NCBI GenBank assembly: GCA_016719405.1
Contig: JADJZE010000013.1
Coordinates: 6,706 to 70,705, forward strand
DNA length: 64,000 nucleotides
From: Candidatus Aalborgicola lynettensis
GTDB lineage: Bacteria > Pseudomonadota > Gammaproteobacteria > Burkholderiales > Burkholderiaceae_C
Direction of reading: 5' to 3'
Shown: one piece after another, positions 16,123-25,438 of the stretch
How positions within the stretch are numbered: position 1 is the first letter of the stretch
Layout of the letters: each line of letters opens with the position of its first letter
Program-made: the position numbers and the translations under genes
Notes under the pieces: model-generated
The model's database searches: none
The model's input: the letters and a program-made list of their open reading frames with translations, nothing else
Told to the model about the DNA's origin: nothing

Positions 16123-17926
16123 ATGAGCAATTTGAAAATTTCGACGCGTATGCTGATCCTTCTGGGTTCCGTTGCGCTGGTGATGCTGGTCATCGCATTC
16201 AGCGGCATACGGGGTATGGGGGCCAGCAATGCCGCCCTGAAAACGGTGTACGAAGACCGTGCCGTGTCACTGGGGCAGTTGGCGGATGTGCAGGCCCGCA
16301 TGCTGGAAAACCAGTTGGCCCTGACGGGTGCACTGGCCATTGGCACCCCGGAAGAAGCCAAACGGGCCGTGGACGACGTGAACAAAAACGTGGCCGAGGT
16401 CAGCAAGGTCTGGGCGGCCTACATGGCAACCCAGTTGACACCTGAAGAAGAAAAGCTGGCCAAGGCGCTGGAAGCGGCGCGTGGCAAGTTGTTGCAGGAA
16501 GGGGTGACACCCATGCTGACCGCCCTGGGTGCCAACGACCTGGAGGCTGCAAAAACCCTGAACACCGAAAAATTGCGGCCTTTGTTCGCCGATATCCGCA
16601 AGCTGCTGGTCGACCTTATCGAACTGCAAATCACCGAAGCCCGTAAAGAATATGAAGCGGGGCAGTCGCGCTTCCAGAGCGCACGTGCCCTGGGCTGGAC
16701 GCTGCTGGTTTTGGGCTTGGGCTTTGCCGGGGTGTTTGGCTGGTTTTTGACGTTGGGCATTTCCCGTCCGCTGGCGCAGGCCGTGGCAACGGCCCGGGCT
16801 GTGGCACAGGGGGATTTGAGCCAGCCTATCCATGTGCAGGGCAAAGACGAAGTATCCGAAGTGATGGCAGCGCTCAAAGACATGCAATCGGGCTTGGTCA
16901 ACGTGGTCAGCCGGGTGCGCCAGGGCTCGGAAGGGGTGTCTTCGTCCAGTTCCGAAATTGCCTCGGGCAACCACGACCTGTCGGCCCGCACCGAGAGCCA
17001 GGCCAGCGCACTGGAAGAAACCGCCGCCAGCATGGAAGAGCTCAGTGCCACCGTCAAACAAAACGCCGACAGCGCGCGCCAGGCCAATCAGCTGGCCCTG
17101 AGTGCATCGACCGTCGCCGTCAAGGGCGGCGAAGTGGTGGGCCAGGTGGTGGAAACCATGAAAGGCATTAATGAGGCCAGCCGCAAGATCTCGGACATCA
17201 TCAGCGTCATCGACGGCATTGCGTTTCAGACCAATATTTTGGCGCTCAATGCGGCGGTGGAAGCCGCCCGCGCTGGTGAGCAGGGCCGTGGTTTTGCCGT
17301 GGTGGCCAGCGAGGTGCGCAGCCTGGCCGGGCGCTCGGCCGAAGCCGCCAAAGGAGATTAAAACCCTCATCGGCGCCAGCGTGGAACGGGTGGAGCAGGG
17401 CAGCACCCTGGTCGATCAGGCGGGCTCCACCATGACCGAGGTGGTGGACAGCATCAAACGTGTGACCGACATCATGGGCGAGATCAGCGCCGCCAGCAAC
17501 GAGCAGTCTGCCGGGGTCAGCCAGGTGGGCGAGGCCGTCACGCAGATGGACCGGATGACGCAGCAGAACGCTGCGCTGGTGGAGCAAATGGCCGCTGCCG
17601 CCAGCAGCCTCAAGAGCCAGGCCCAGGAGTTGGTGCAGGTCGTGGCGGTGTTCAACCTGGGTGCGGCGCAGGCTTCCAGCGGCGGTGGCGGGCACAGCCC
17701 TGCGCCGCGTACCGCTGCACCGCAGTTGGCCGCCCGCGCGCCCGCGCGCCTGGCATCCCATGCAACGCCATCGCAGCCTGCGTTGCGCCCGGCGTTGGCC
17801 AAACCCGCAGCGCCGGCCCCTAAGGCAGCCCCCCGGGCCGCACCCAAGCCTGCTCCCAAGCCTGCTCCCAAGCCTGCGGCGCCCAAGGCGGCGGCCGGTG
17901 GTGACGATGAGTGGGAAACCTTTTGA
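16123..17926 (+). pseudogene. methyl-accepting chemotaxis protein with a single-base frameshift
   Basis: A chemoreceptor of about 600 residues if repaired. It has an N-terminal membrane helix (about 10-30), a four-helix-bundle periplasmic domain, a second helix (about 190-212), HAMP, and an MCP signalling domain. The frame breaks at 17352-17356: CCAAAGGAGATTAAA gives a stop, whereas one G fewer would restore AEAAKEIKTLIGASVERV, the conserved sequence just past the signalling tip. The last in-frame residue before the break is about 411. The second part continues in the next frame to 17926 with a Lys/Pro/Ala-rich linker and the terminal EWETF, a CheR/CheB-docking pentapeptide like NWETF. It is either a true recent mutation or a sequencing error. 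Confidence 0.88.
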
Positions 17927-18080
17927 CCCAGAGTGGCTTGCCGCAATGGTTTGAACAATCCGGCAATGTGTGAATAATTTCCTGAACTTGTTGGTATAGA
18001 GCTTTTAGCATTCTGCCCAGGTCTATGGGTGTGTGCCGCCGTGGTAGGGGCACAGGAACGTGGTGCTTGTGGAGCTTTAT

Positions 18081-18869
18081 ATGAACATGAAAAAGAAGGC
18101 CATTGTTTACGCAACAGGAAAACGCGGTGTGTATGTTGGGCGTTTGGAGCGCCATTTCAAACGCACCAATGTGCCCTCCACGCTGCTGGTGTCCTTGGAG
18201 GATGAACTCGAACTGCTGGACCCGGCACGCAACCAGCGGGTTCAATCCCGGAGTTTTCTGATCCCGGCGGGTATGGACCTGGAGGTGGATACCCACGGCG
18301 CCAACGTGGCACTCTTTTTTCTGGACGTTACCGGCAATGACCTTTCCCGGCTGACGTCCCTCATGCACACTGTCGTTCCGGTGCGCGACCAGCATTGTTT
18401 TTCTGGCATCAAGGGGGAGGCGGACGTGATTGAGTTTGCCAATCTCTTGCGGTATGAGCGGCCATCGCTGACAACCGCAGAGCAGCTGGTCAACGAGTGG
18501 CTGGATCATCCCTCGCGCAAACGGCCCGATCCGGACCCGCGCATCGTCCGGGCGGTGGAGTTGATTACCCATCACCACGACCAAAACGTATCCGTTGATT
18601 GGATTGCCCGCCAGGTGGGTTTGTCGGTGCCGCGTCTTTCCCAATTGTTTAAAGAAATTGTCGGAACGCCCATCCGGTGCTTTCGCCTGTGGCACCGCGT
18701 TTTTGTTACCGCCGCCCGGCTACGCGAGGGTGCCGGTCTGACCGATGCGGCGCTGGCCGCCGGTTTTGCCGACTACGCACAGTTTTCGCGCACCTACCGC
18801 CAATTGGCCGGTGGCAACCCGTCCCAGGCGCGTGATAACACGGAAATTGTGGTCAAAGACTACCCCTGA
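18081..18869 (+). CDS. AraC family transcriptional regulator
   Basis: A 262-residue protein from the ATG at 18081, with GGAG at 18071-18074. The C-terminal ~100 residues form the double helix-turn-helix: DPRIVRAVELITHHHDQNVSVDWIARQVGLSVPRLSQLFKEIVGTPI (first helix pair, shown as two parts of one domain) and LTDAALAAGFADYAQFSRTYRQLAGGNPSQ. The N-terminal domain (1-155) is not a recognisable cupin and may sense an unknown ligand. The target genes are unknown. The next gene begins 134 bp downstream on the same strand, so co-transcription is possible. Confidence 0.87.
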   Translation: MNMKKKAIVYATGKRGVYVGRLERHFKRTNVPSTLLVSLEDELELLDPARNQRVQSRSFLIPAGMDLEVDTHGANVALFFLDVTGNDLSRLTSLMHTVVPVRDQHCFSGIKGEADVIEFANLLRYERPSLTTAEQLVNEWLDHPSRKRPDPDPRIVRAVELITHHHDQNVSVDWIARQVGLSVPRLSQLFKEIVGTPIRCFRLWHRVFVTAARLREGAGLTDAALAAGFADYAQFSRTYRQLAGGNPSQARDNTEIVVKDYP

Positions 18870-19003
18870 GCGCCCGATCCGTTCACGCTGTCTGATCCTC
18901 TTGCGCGCTACCCGTGCGCCGCGCCTGCCCAGGGTGAATCATCCATCCGTTCAGGCGCTGATTGCGGTTCGCGCGCAGCATGCCCAGTCTGGTAAAAGGA
19001 GGA

Positions 19004-20194
19004 ATGCATTCCTCCCCCACTATTCACTGGACCGAATCCGGTCAAAACTGTTCCGCCCTGTGGCGCTCGGAGCGCGGCGCTGCGCCACCCAAGCGCGTGG
19101 TGCTGGCCGACGACACCACCACGGCCGATGACGCCTACCACCTGGCTTGCGCAGGCACCGCGCTGCTGTGGCGGGGTGATTTTCAAAACGCCCGCCAGAT
19201 GCTGCAGGCCCTGGCCCGGCGCATCGACAAAACCCCGGCGCGCAAAAAGCGTGCGCAACCCAAGCCCGTTGCGGGCACATCGGTGTCGCCCGCCGATGCC
19301 TTTCACCAACACCGCATGGCCCAGTCGCAGCGCGCACGGGTGCTGGGCATGGTGTTGATTCCCTTTGATGCCGACCACCGCATTCCCCTGCGCCGCGCAC
19401 CCGACGCACGGCAGGCCTGCACCGAGGCCTGGGGCCCGCTGGTGGAGACGGACGGCCCCTGCGTGGCCAGCCTGCGCGACCTGCTGGGCATGGTCAGCGC
19501 CCATGAGTGGCGCAAAAACGGGGTGGAGGTTGCCGCACTGGGCGCCGCCCCCCATAATCGCATTCACCCCCACTACGGGGTCTTCTCCCCGGTACGGGGC
19601 GAGTATGTGGGGCTGGTGGCAGCCGCCCCCCTGCCGCCCACGGGGCAGGTGCCCTACACCGCGCTGGACATTGGCACCGGCACCAGTGTGTTATCTGCAG
19701 TTTTGGCGCGCCGCGGGGTGGCCCATGTCATCGCTACCGACCAGGACCCCCGCGCGCTGGCCTGCGCGGCCGCCAATGTGGCGCAGTTGGGAGTGGGTGC
19801 CCAGGTGCAGTTGTGCCAGGTGGACCTGTTTCCGCCCGGGCGCGCCTCGGTAGTGGTGTGCAACCCGCCTTGGCTGCCGGCACGCCCCAGTGCGCCGATT
19901 GAACACGCGGTATACGACGAAGGCAGCCGCATGTTGCTGGGTTTTTTGGCCGGTTTGGCAGAACACCTGGTGCCGGGAGGCGAGGGCTGGCTCATTCTGT
20001 CCGACCTGGCGGAACACCTGGGCCTGCGCACGCGCGATGCGTTGCTGGAGGCGTTTGCGCGCAGCGGTCTTACGGTACTGGGCCGCATGGATGCCAAACC
20101 GCAGCACCCCAAAGCCAGCGATGGCAGCGACCCCCTGCATGCCGCACGGGCTGCGGAGGTGACATCCTTGTGGCGCTTGGGGGTGATGCCATAA
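19004..20194 (+). CDS. class I SAM-dependent methyltransferase (PrmC/small-domain type)
   Basis: A 396-residue protein from the ATG at 19004; GGAGG directly precedes it, though unusually close, and GTG/ATG codons upstream are alternatives. The C-terminal half is a Rossmann methyltransferase: LDIGTGTSVLSAVLARRG binds SAM, ATDQDPRALACAAANV follows, and VVCNPPWLPA is the NPPY-like motif of enzymes that methylate an amide or exocyclic nitrogen in proteins, RNA or DNA. The N-terminal ~200 residues are an accessory domain I cannot place. The substrate is unknown. Confidence 0.82.
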   Translation: MHSSPTIHWTESGQNCSALWRSERGAAPPKRVVLADDTTTADDAYHLACAGTALLWRGDFQNARQMLQALARRIDKTPARKKRAQPKPVAGTSVSPADAFHQHRMAQSQRARVLGMVLIPFDADHRIPLRRAPDARQACTEAWGPLVETDGPCVASLRDLLGMVSAHEWRKNGVEVAALGAAPHNRIHPHYGVFSPVRGEYVGLVAAAPLPPTGQVPYTALDIGTGTSVLSAVLARRGVAHVIATDQDPRALACAAANVAQLGVGAQVQLCQVDLFPPGRASVVVCNPPWLPARPSAPIEHAVYDEGSRMLLGFLAGLAEHLVPGGEGWLILSDLAEHLGLRTRDALLEAFARSGLTVLGRMDAKPQHPKASDGSDPLHAARAAEVTSLWRLGVMP

Positions 20195-20279
20195 GCACAC
20201 CGGAGCGATTCACCGCGCCTGCCAGTGCACCACTGCGCACGTGGCCGTGCGGCATTGGCTGGGGATGGATGATCTAAAT

Positions 20280-20337
20280 GCTATGCTTTTTATAGCTGTC
20301 TACGCACGCCAGACGTGCGCAAATGGCCTATTTGGCT
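20280..20337 (+). repeat. bipartite palindromic repeat, copy 4
   Basis: Located between the convergent methyltransferase and mobA genes, so it could terminate both. AT-rich module GCTATGCTTTTTATAGC; GC-rich module GCACGCCAGACGTGCGC. Confidence 0.75.
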
Positions 20338-20344
20338 TGTAACT

Positions 20345-20935
20345 TCAGGGCGTGTGCTGCGCCGACTGGCGCAACTCTTCCAGTGTGTTGATGTTGCGAA
20401 AGGCTGCGTCATCGGCAAAGTGCACACGGGCCACGCGCACGGTGTCAAACCAGGCGCCCATGGTGCGCCCACCGCCTTCCAGATAGCGGGTGAGGGCGGG
20501 CAGCAAGGTAACGCTGGCCAGGCAAAACACCGGGTGTGTCTGCGTGGTGGGGCCGTCGCCGGTGACGGCCAGTGCCAGTTCGGCACCTTCACGCTGCAGG
20601 CCGGCAGCCAGCGTGGCCACCAGATCGGCGGGCAGAAAAGGGGAGTCACACGGCGCAGTGGCCAGCCAGGGCGTGGGGCAGTGCATCAGCCCAGTTTGCA
20701 GCCCGGCCAGTGGTCCGGCAAAGTCGGGTAGGGCATCCGTCCACACCGGCAGGCCCAGGGCGGCGTAAGTCTCCAGGTTTTGGTTGGCGTTGATGTGGAT
20801 CTGCTGTACCTGCGGCTGCAGACGCTGCAAAACGTGCTGCACCATGGGGCGCCCGTTGAGTAACTGCAAGCCCTTGTCCACGCTGCCCATGCGGGTGCCG
20901 CGCCCGCCCGCGAGGATGAGTCCGGTAATGTCCAT
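20345..20935 (-). CDS. mobA: molybdenum cofactor guanylyltransferase (MobA)
   Basis: A 196-residue enzyme that attaches GMP to molybdopterin to make the MGD cofactor of DMSO-reductase-family enzymes. GLILAGGRGTRMGSVDKGLQ is the nucleotide-binding loop; ATAPCDSPFLP is the metal/GTP site. The ATG at 20935 shares its A with the hypE stop (TGATG), so translation is coupled to the hydrogenase maturation genes. Hydrogenase itself needs no molybdenum; a formate dehydrogenase elsewhere in the genome could be the beneficiary, which is inference. It ends the long minus-strand gene run. Confidence 0.92.
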   Translation of the reverse strand: MDITGLILAGGRGTRMGSVDKGLQLLNGRPMVQHVLQRLQPQVQQIHINANQNLETYAALGLPVWTDALPDFAGPLAGLQTGLMHCPTPWLATAPCDSPFLPADLVATLAAGLQREGAELALAVTGDGPTTQTHPVFCLASVTLLPALTRYLEGGGRTMGAWFDTVRVARVHFADDAAFRNINTLEELRQSAQHTP

Positions 20936-22008
20936 CAGCAAATGCGCGGCAAGGGCTCGCCACTGAGCCAGTCCACCACCCGTCGACCGCCAAAACGGGT
21001 GGTCATTTGCACAAAATGGTGGGGGTCTTCGGTGACCAGTCCAATTTGCGCGGCGCGCTGGCCCAGCGGGTGGGCGCGCATGGCGGCCAGTACGGCATCG
21101 GCGGCCTCGGGGGCGACCATGGCAACCAGTTTGCCCTCGTTGGCGATGTACAGCGGATCCAGCCCCAGCATTTCGCAGGCGCCTGCCACTTCAGGCAAAA
21201 CCGCAATGGCATCTTCCTGCAAATGCATGCCGACTTCGGACTGCTGGGCAATTTCATTCAGGGTAGTCGCCAGGCCGCCCCGGGTGGGGTCGCGCAGCAC
21301 CCGCACGCTGCCCTCGGGGGCGGCTGCCAACATGGCCGCGACTAGGGTGTGCAAAGGTGCACTGTCGGAGTGAATGGTGGTTTCAAACTGCAGGGATTCA
21401 CGCTGCGACAGCACCGCCACGCCGTGGTCGCCAATGGAGCCGGACAACAAAATCACGTCGCCCACGCGCGCATTGGCGCCGCCAATGGTGCGATTCTGCG
21501 GCAGCACACCCAGGCCCGTGGTGCTGATAAACACCCCATCGCCTTTGCCTTTTTCCACCACCTTGGTGTCGCCGGTGACGATGGGTACGCCGCACGCGCG
21601 CGAAGCCGCCGCCATGGATTCGGCGATTTGCTTGAGCTGGGCCAGGGGGAAGCCTTCTTCCAGAATAAAACTGGCGCTTAGGTACAGCGGCTGCGCGCCC
21701 AGCATGGCGACATCGTTGACGGTGCCGTGCACGGCCAGGCTGCCAATGTCGCCACCGGGGAAGAACAGGGGCGAGATGACGTGGGCGTCGGTGGCCATGA
21801 CCACTTTGTGACCGGCAGGAATGCTCAGTAGCGCGCCGTCGTTGCCCTGGTTTAGAAATTCGTTGTCAAAGGCGCGGGCAAACAGTTCGCTCACCAATTG
21901 CGCGCCTACGCGGCCACCGGCGCCGTGGTTCATGTCCACCAGGCCGTTTTTGAAGTCGATGGGGCGCAGGTAGCCGGTTTTTTTGGTGTCGGTCTTGGTG
22001 TTGCTCAT
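20935..22008 (-). CDS. hypE: hydrogenase maturation protein HypE
   Basis: A 357-residue PurM/AIR-synthase-like enzyme. With HypF it dehydrates a carbamoyl group on its own C-terminal cysteine to thiocyanate, the source of the CN ligands of the NiFe site. The required C-terminus PRIC is intact (C357). The ATP-binding PurM features are VATDAHVISPLFFPGGDIGSLAV (one stretch near residue 75) and GDTKVVEKGKGDG. It overlaps hypD by 4 bases (ATGA) and mobA by one. Confidence 0.97.
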   Translation of the reverse strand: MSNTKTDTKKTGYLRPIDFKNGLVDMNHGAGGRVGAQLVSELFARAFDNEFLNQGNDGALLSIPAGHKVVMATDAHVISPLFFPGGDIGSLAVHGTVNDVAMLGAQPLYLSASFILEEGFPLAQLKQIAESMAAASRACGVPIVTGDTKVVEKGKGDGVFISTTGLGVLPQNRTIGGANARVGDVILLSGSIGDHGVAVLSQRESLQFETTIHSDSAPLHTLVAAMLAAAPEGSVRVLRDPTRGGLATTLNEIAQQSEVGMHLQEDAIAVLPEVAGACEMLGLDPLYIANEGKLVAMVAPEAADAVLAAMRAHPLGQRAAQIGLVTEDPHHFVQMTTRFGGRRVVDWLSGEPLPRIC

Positions 22009-23177
22009 GGTGTGGCCTTTGCCGGTGCGGTTGTCCTGGCGGTGGGGGTGTTTTCACTGTCCCGAAAGCGCCCATAGGTGTAGTGTGCGGCGCACGAGCC
22101 TTCGCTGGAGACCATGCACGAGCCCATGGGGCTCTCGGGGGTGCAGACGGTGCCAAACAGCTTGCAGTCGGTCGGGCGCTTCACGCCGCGCAAAATGGCG
22201 CCGCACTCGCATTGCTTGTGGTCGGGCACGGGGTGGTAGTGCAAGCCAAAGCGCACTTCCGCGTCAAAGGTTGCAAACTCGGGGCGAATTTTGAGGGCGC
22301 TGAGGGGCACTTCGCCCAGGCCGCGCCACTCGAAACTGTCCCGCAGTTCGAACACTTGGGCGGTGACGGCCTGCGCAGCCGCATTGCCCGCGCGGTTGAC
22401 GGCGCGGGTGTACTGGTTTTCGACCACCGCACGGCCGTCATTAACCTGGCGCACCAGCATCAAAATGGACTGCATCACATCCAGCGGCTCAAAGCCCGAA
22501 ATGACCACCGGCTTTTGGAAGTTGGCCGCAAACGGCTCGTAGGGCGCAGAGCCAATCACCACACTCACGTGGGCGGGGCCGACAAAACCGTCCAGCGGCA
22601 CGCTGCCGTATTGCGCCACCTCGGGCGACTGCAAGATGTGGGTTATGGCGGCGGGCGTGAGCACATGGCAGCACAGTGCGCTGAAGTTTTTCAGACCCAA
22701 GCGGGCCGCCTGTTGAATAACCAGGGCACTGGGCGGTGTGGTGGTCTCAAACCCAATGGCCAAAAAAACCACTTCGCGTTGCGGGTGGTCTTGCGCCAGT
22801 TGCAGCGCATCGGCGGGGGAGTAGACCATGCGAATGTCGCCGCCCCGGGCTTTGGCCCGCATCAAAGACAGGTCTTTTGAGGCCGGTACCCGCATCACAT
22901 CGCCATAGGTGCAGACCATGGCGCCGCGCTCCAGCGCGAGGTGGATGGCCATGTCAATGCGCCCAATGGGCAACACACACACGGGGCAGCCGGGGCCGTG
23001 GATCATGCGCACGTTGCTGGGCAGCAAGTCCACCACGCCGTAGCGCGCCAAGGCGTGGGTGTGGCCACCGCAAAATTCCATGAAGCTGTAGCTGCGTGTG
23101 GGATCGACTGCGGCGCGAATGGACGCCGTCAGGTTTTGCGCCAAGACTCCGTCACGAAATTCATCGACGTATTTCAT
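22005..23177 (-). CDS. hypD: hydrogenase maturation protein HypD
   Basis: A 390-residue [4Fe-4S] scaffold that, with HypC, assembles the Fe(CN)2CO unit of [NiFe]-hydrogenase. Conserved motifs are present: FCGGHTHALARYG near residue 35, GPGCPVCVLP near 68, GFETTTPPSA near 143, and the C-terminal cysteine cluster (CECGAILRG, CKLFGTVCTP, MGSCMVSSEGSCAAHY) that holds the Fe-S cluster. It overlaps hypC and hypE by 4 bases each, so it belongs to the same transcript. Confidence 0.97.
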   Translation of the reverse strand: MKYVDEFRDGVLAQNLTASIRAAVDPTRSYSFMEFCGGHTHALARYGVVDLLPSNVRMIHGPGCPVCVLPIGRIDMAIHLALERGAMVCTYGDVMRVPASKDLSLMRAKARGGDIRMVYSPADALQLAQDHPQREVVFLAIGFETTTPPSALVIQQAARLGLKNFSALCCHVLTPAAITHILQSPEVAQYGSVPLDGFVGPAHVSVVIGSAPYEPFAANFQKPVVISGFEPLDVMQSILMLVRQVNDGRAVVENQYTRAVNRAGNAAAQAVTAQVFELRDSFEWRGLGEVPLSALKIRPEFATFDAEVRFGLHYHPVPDHKQCECGAILRGVKRPTDCKLFGTVCTPESPMGSCMVSSEGSCAAHYTYGRFRDSENTPTARTTAPAKATP

Positions 23178-23419
23178 GGCTTGGCCGCCTCTGCGCCGTT
23201 TTGCGACTGGGCCAACTCGGCAAACAGAGCCAGTGAGGCCAGTGCTTCTTCCTCATCGAGCATACCAATGGCATGCCCCACATGGACGATGACGAAATCA
23301 CCCAACTGGGCCTCGGGCACCAGGGCGATGGAAATGCGCTTGCGCACGCCGCCCATATCCACCACAGCGACCTCCGTCTCTGGTAGCTCAACAATTCGCG
23401 CAGGGAGTGCAAGGCACAT
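23174..23419 (-). CDS. hypC: hydrogenase maturation chaperone HypC
   Basis: An 81-residue protein with the family N-terminus MCLALPARIVE; the cysteine at position 2, exposed after methionine removal, binds the iron unit passed from HypD to the hydrogenase large subunit precursor. The beta-barrel core includes VVDMGGVRKRISIALVP and GDFVIVHVGHAIG. Only one hypC/hupF copy is seen in the window, as expected for one hydrogenase. It overlaps hypD by 4 bases and lies 2 bp from hypF. Confidence 0.96.
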   Translation of the reverse strand: MCLALPARIVELPETEVAVVDMGGVRKRISIALVPEAQLGDFVIVHVGHAIGMLDEEEALASLALFAELAQSQNGAEAAKP

Positions 23420-23421
23420 CG

Positions 23422-24576
23422 TTAACTCTCCAAAATATCGAAGGACTTGTCCATAAACCAGCCAGCCAACCAGGCTTGTCCCAGTGCCAAACCCTCATCA
23501 CCGCAGCCCACCCATTGGGGTTCGACTACTTGCAGGGTTTGACGCTCCAATTGGATGCGCACAGCGGTGCGCAGCACCCGGTTGGCAAAACAACCACCGG
23601 TCAACACGACTGTCTCAGTGCCGTGGCGGCTTGCCGCTTCTGCAGCAGCATGGGCCAAGCCAGTCGCCAATGCCAAATGAAATTGTGCCGCACCGCGGGC
23701 CTGGGCATCGGTGCCTTGTCCGCGCAGGGCAAACAATGGCGCCACCACTGCGTGCAAGTCCAAAGAAGTCCACTCGAACAAAAAATCCGGATGTGCACTG
23801 AGCCATTGCGCGGCCAGTTGCTCCAGCACTATCGCCGCCTCGGCCTCGTGGCTCTGGCGCACGCTGATACCCAAAGCGCCAGCGGCTGCATCAAACCAGC
23901 GCCCGGCACTGCTGGAGTGCGGGCAGTTCAAGCCGCGCGCTAGCATGGTGTGGACGGTTTTTGCGGCGGCTGCACCGACGAGTGGTGAGAAGACAGGTTC
24001 AATCTCATCGCCCCGGTTGCACGCAAACAGCACCGCAGCGGCCACACGCCAGGGCTCGCGCGCTGCGGCATCGCCACCCGGCTGGGCCAACGCAGCCAGA
24101 TGGCCCACGCGTTGGAAAACGGGGCCGTGGTCTGCGCCGTCCACCCACAGCACTTCGCCGCCCCAGGCATTGCCATCCGCTCCCAAACCAAAGCCGTCCA
24201 GCGTGAGGGCGATCACCGGGTGGCCAATGCCTTGCTCGGCCAATACAGCCCCCACATGGGCATGGTGGTGTTGAACGGCAACCGCCGGTATTCCCAAACT
24301 GTGCGCCACGTCGTTGGCGAGTTGGGTGCTGTAAAAGTCCGGGTGCAGGTCGTTGGCTATCGCCTGCAATGGGCCACTGGCTTGCGCCAACAAGGCCTCT
24401 ACCGATTGCGCCAGTGCCTGGCGACTGCTGGGGTCACCCAGGTCACCGTGCAATGCCGACCAGTGGACATGGGTGCCGTCCAGCAAACAGGCGCGATTTT
24501 TCAGATACGCACCACACGCCAATACCCGCTGCGGGGCGGGGCGGGGTAAACGAACGGAGTGCGCCAGCGGGTTCAT
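23422..24576 (-). CDS. hypF: truncated HypF carrying only the Kae1-like carbamoyl-transfer region
   Basis: A 384-residue protein from the ATG at 24576; full HypF is about 750. The acylphosphatase domain, the two zinc fingers and the YrdC-like carbamoyl-adenylate domain are absent. What remains is the C-terminal Kae1-like part: AIANDLHPDFYSTQLA, VAVQHHHAHVGAVLAEQG, ALTLDGFGLGADGNAWGGE and VVLTGGCFANRVL. The frame and the hypB neighbour (10 bp) leave no room for a lost N-terminus. A similarly truncated HypF1 is described in Cupriavidus necator (Ralstonia eutropha) H16 and was reported as functional, so this need not be a dead gene. Confidence 0.93.
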   Translation of the reverse strand: MNPLAHSVRLPRPAPQRVLACGAYLKNRACLLDGTHVHWSALHGDLGDPSSRQALAQSVEALLAQASGPLQAIANDLHPDFYSTQLANDVAHSLGIPAVAVQHHHAHVGAVLAEQGIGHPVIALTLDGFGLGADGNAWGGEVLWVDGADHGPVFQRVGHLAALAQPGGDAAAREPWRVAAAVLFACNRGDEIEPVFSPLVGAAAAKTVHTMLARGLNCPHSSSAGRWFDAAAGALGISVRQSHEAEAAIVLEQLAAQWLSAHPDFLFEWTSLDLHAVVAPLFALRGQGTDAQARGAAQFHLALATGLAHAAAEAASRHGTETVVLTGGCFANRVLRTAVRIQLERQTLQVVEPQWVGCGDEGLALGQAWLAGWFMDKSFDILES

Positions 24577-24586
24577 AGGCCGCACT

Positions 24587-25438
24587 TCAATGGCGGTGGC
24601 CGTGCACCAACCAGTCCAGCCATGTATCCATGCCATCGCCGCGGGTTGCAGACAGTTGCAGCACTTCAATGTCGGGGTTGATACGTTGCGCCGCCTCAAT
24701 GCAGCGGGCTACGTCAAAAGACACGTAGGGCAGAAGGTCAATTTTGTTAATGACCATGAGCTGCGCTGCGGCGAACATGTCGGGATATTTGAGGGGTTTG
24801 TCCTCGCCTTCGGTCACGGACAGAATGACCACCTTCGCCGCTTCGCCCAAGTCCCACAGGGCGGGGCAGACCAGGTTGCCTACGTTTTCAATGAAGAGCA
24901 GCGCGTCTGGGCCGTCGGCATGGCTGTGACCCTCTGCGTGGGCGTGTGTGTGGGCATGCGAATGCAAATCCAGCCGGGCAAAGGCGTCGCCCACCATCTG
25001 GGCGTCGAGGTGGCAACCGCGGCCGGTGTTGACCTGAATGGCAGCAGCGCCGGTGGCGCGAATGCGGTCGGCATCCAGTGTGGTTTGTTGGTCGCCTTCT
25101 ATTACTGCCACCGGCAAGTCTTTGCAGCGTGTTTGCAAGGCCGTGATGGTGGCGCACAGCAGGGTGGTTTTGCCGGATCCGGGGCCAGACACGAGGTTGT
25201 ATGCGGTAACCCCATGGGCCAAAAAGTGCGCACGGTTGCGGTCGGCCAAGCGCTGGTTGGCACCCAACACATCGGCTTCTATTTGGACGGTGCGCTGTTT
25301 GCTCAGACCGGGTACATGCGCCGATGCGCCACCCAAGCCGTAGTGCAAGTCGCCCTTGGCGTCCTGCACCGCCGCGGGTTTACCGGGCAACACCTCACCG
25401 TGGGCCTCGTCCGTGCCACAACCACACACTACACACAT
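24587..25438 (-). CDS. hypB: hydrogenase nickel-insertion GTPase HypB with internal histidine-rich loop
   Basis: A 283-residue GTPase that helps HypA deliver nickel to the hydrogenase large subunit. The N-terminal high-affinity nickel motif is MCVVCGCG. The GTPase domain has SGPGSGKTT (residues 84-92), EGDQQT, IENVGNLVCP and NKID. The G-domain metal ligands appear as C142-H143 (GCHLDAQM) and C191 (NLVCP). A loop with seven histidines, HSHAHTHAHAEGHSH (159-173), lies between them; most known His-rich HypB proteins carry the histidines near the N-terminus instead. The C-terminus is HGHRH. It overlaps hypA by 10 bases. Confidence 0.97.
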   Translation of the reverse strand: MCVVCGCGTDEAHGEVLPGKPAAVQDAKGDLHYGLGGASAHVPGLSKQRTVQIEADVLGANQRLADRNRAHFLAHGVTAYNLVSGPGSGKTTLLCATITALQTRCKDLPVAVIEGDQQTTLDADRIRATGAAAIQVNTGRGCHLDAQMVGDAFARLDLHSHAHTHAHAEGHSHADGPDALLFIENVGNLVCPALWDLGEAAKVVILSVTEGEDKPLKYPDMFAAAQLMVINKIDLLPYVSFDVARCIEAAQRINPDIEVLQLSATRGDGMDTWLDWLVHGHRH

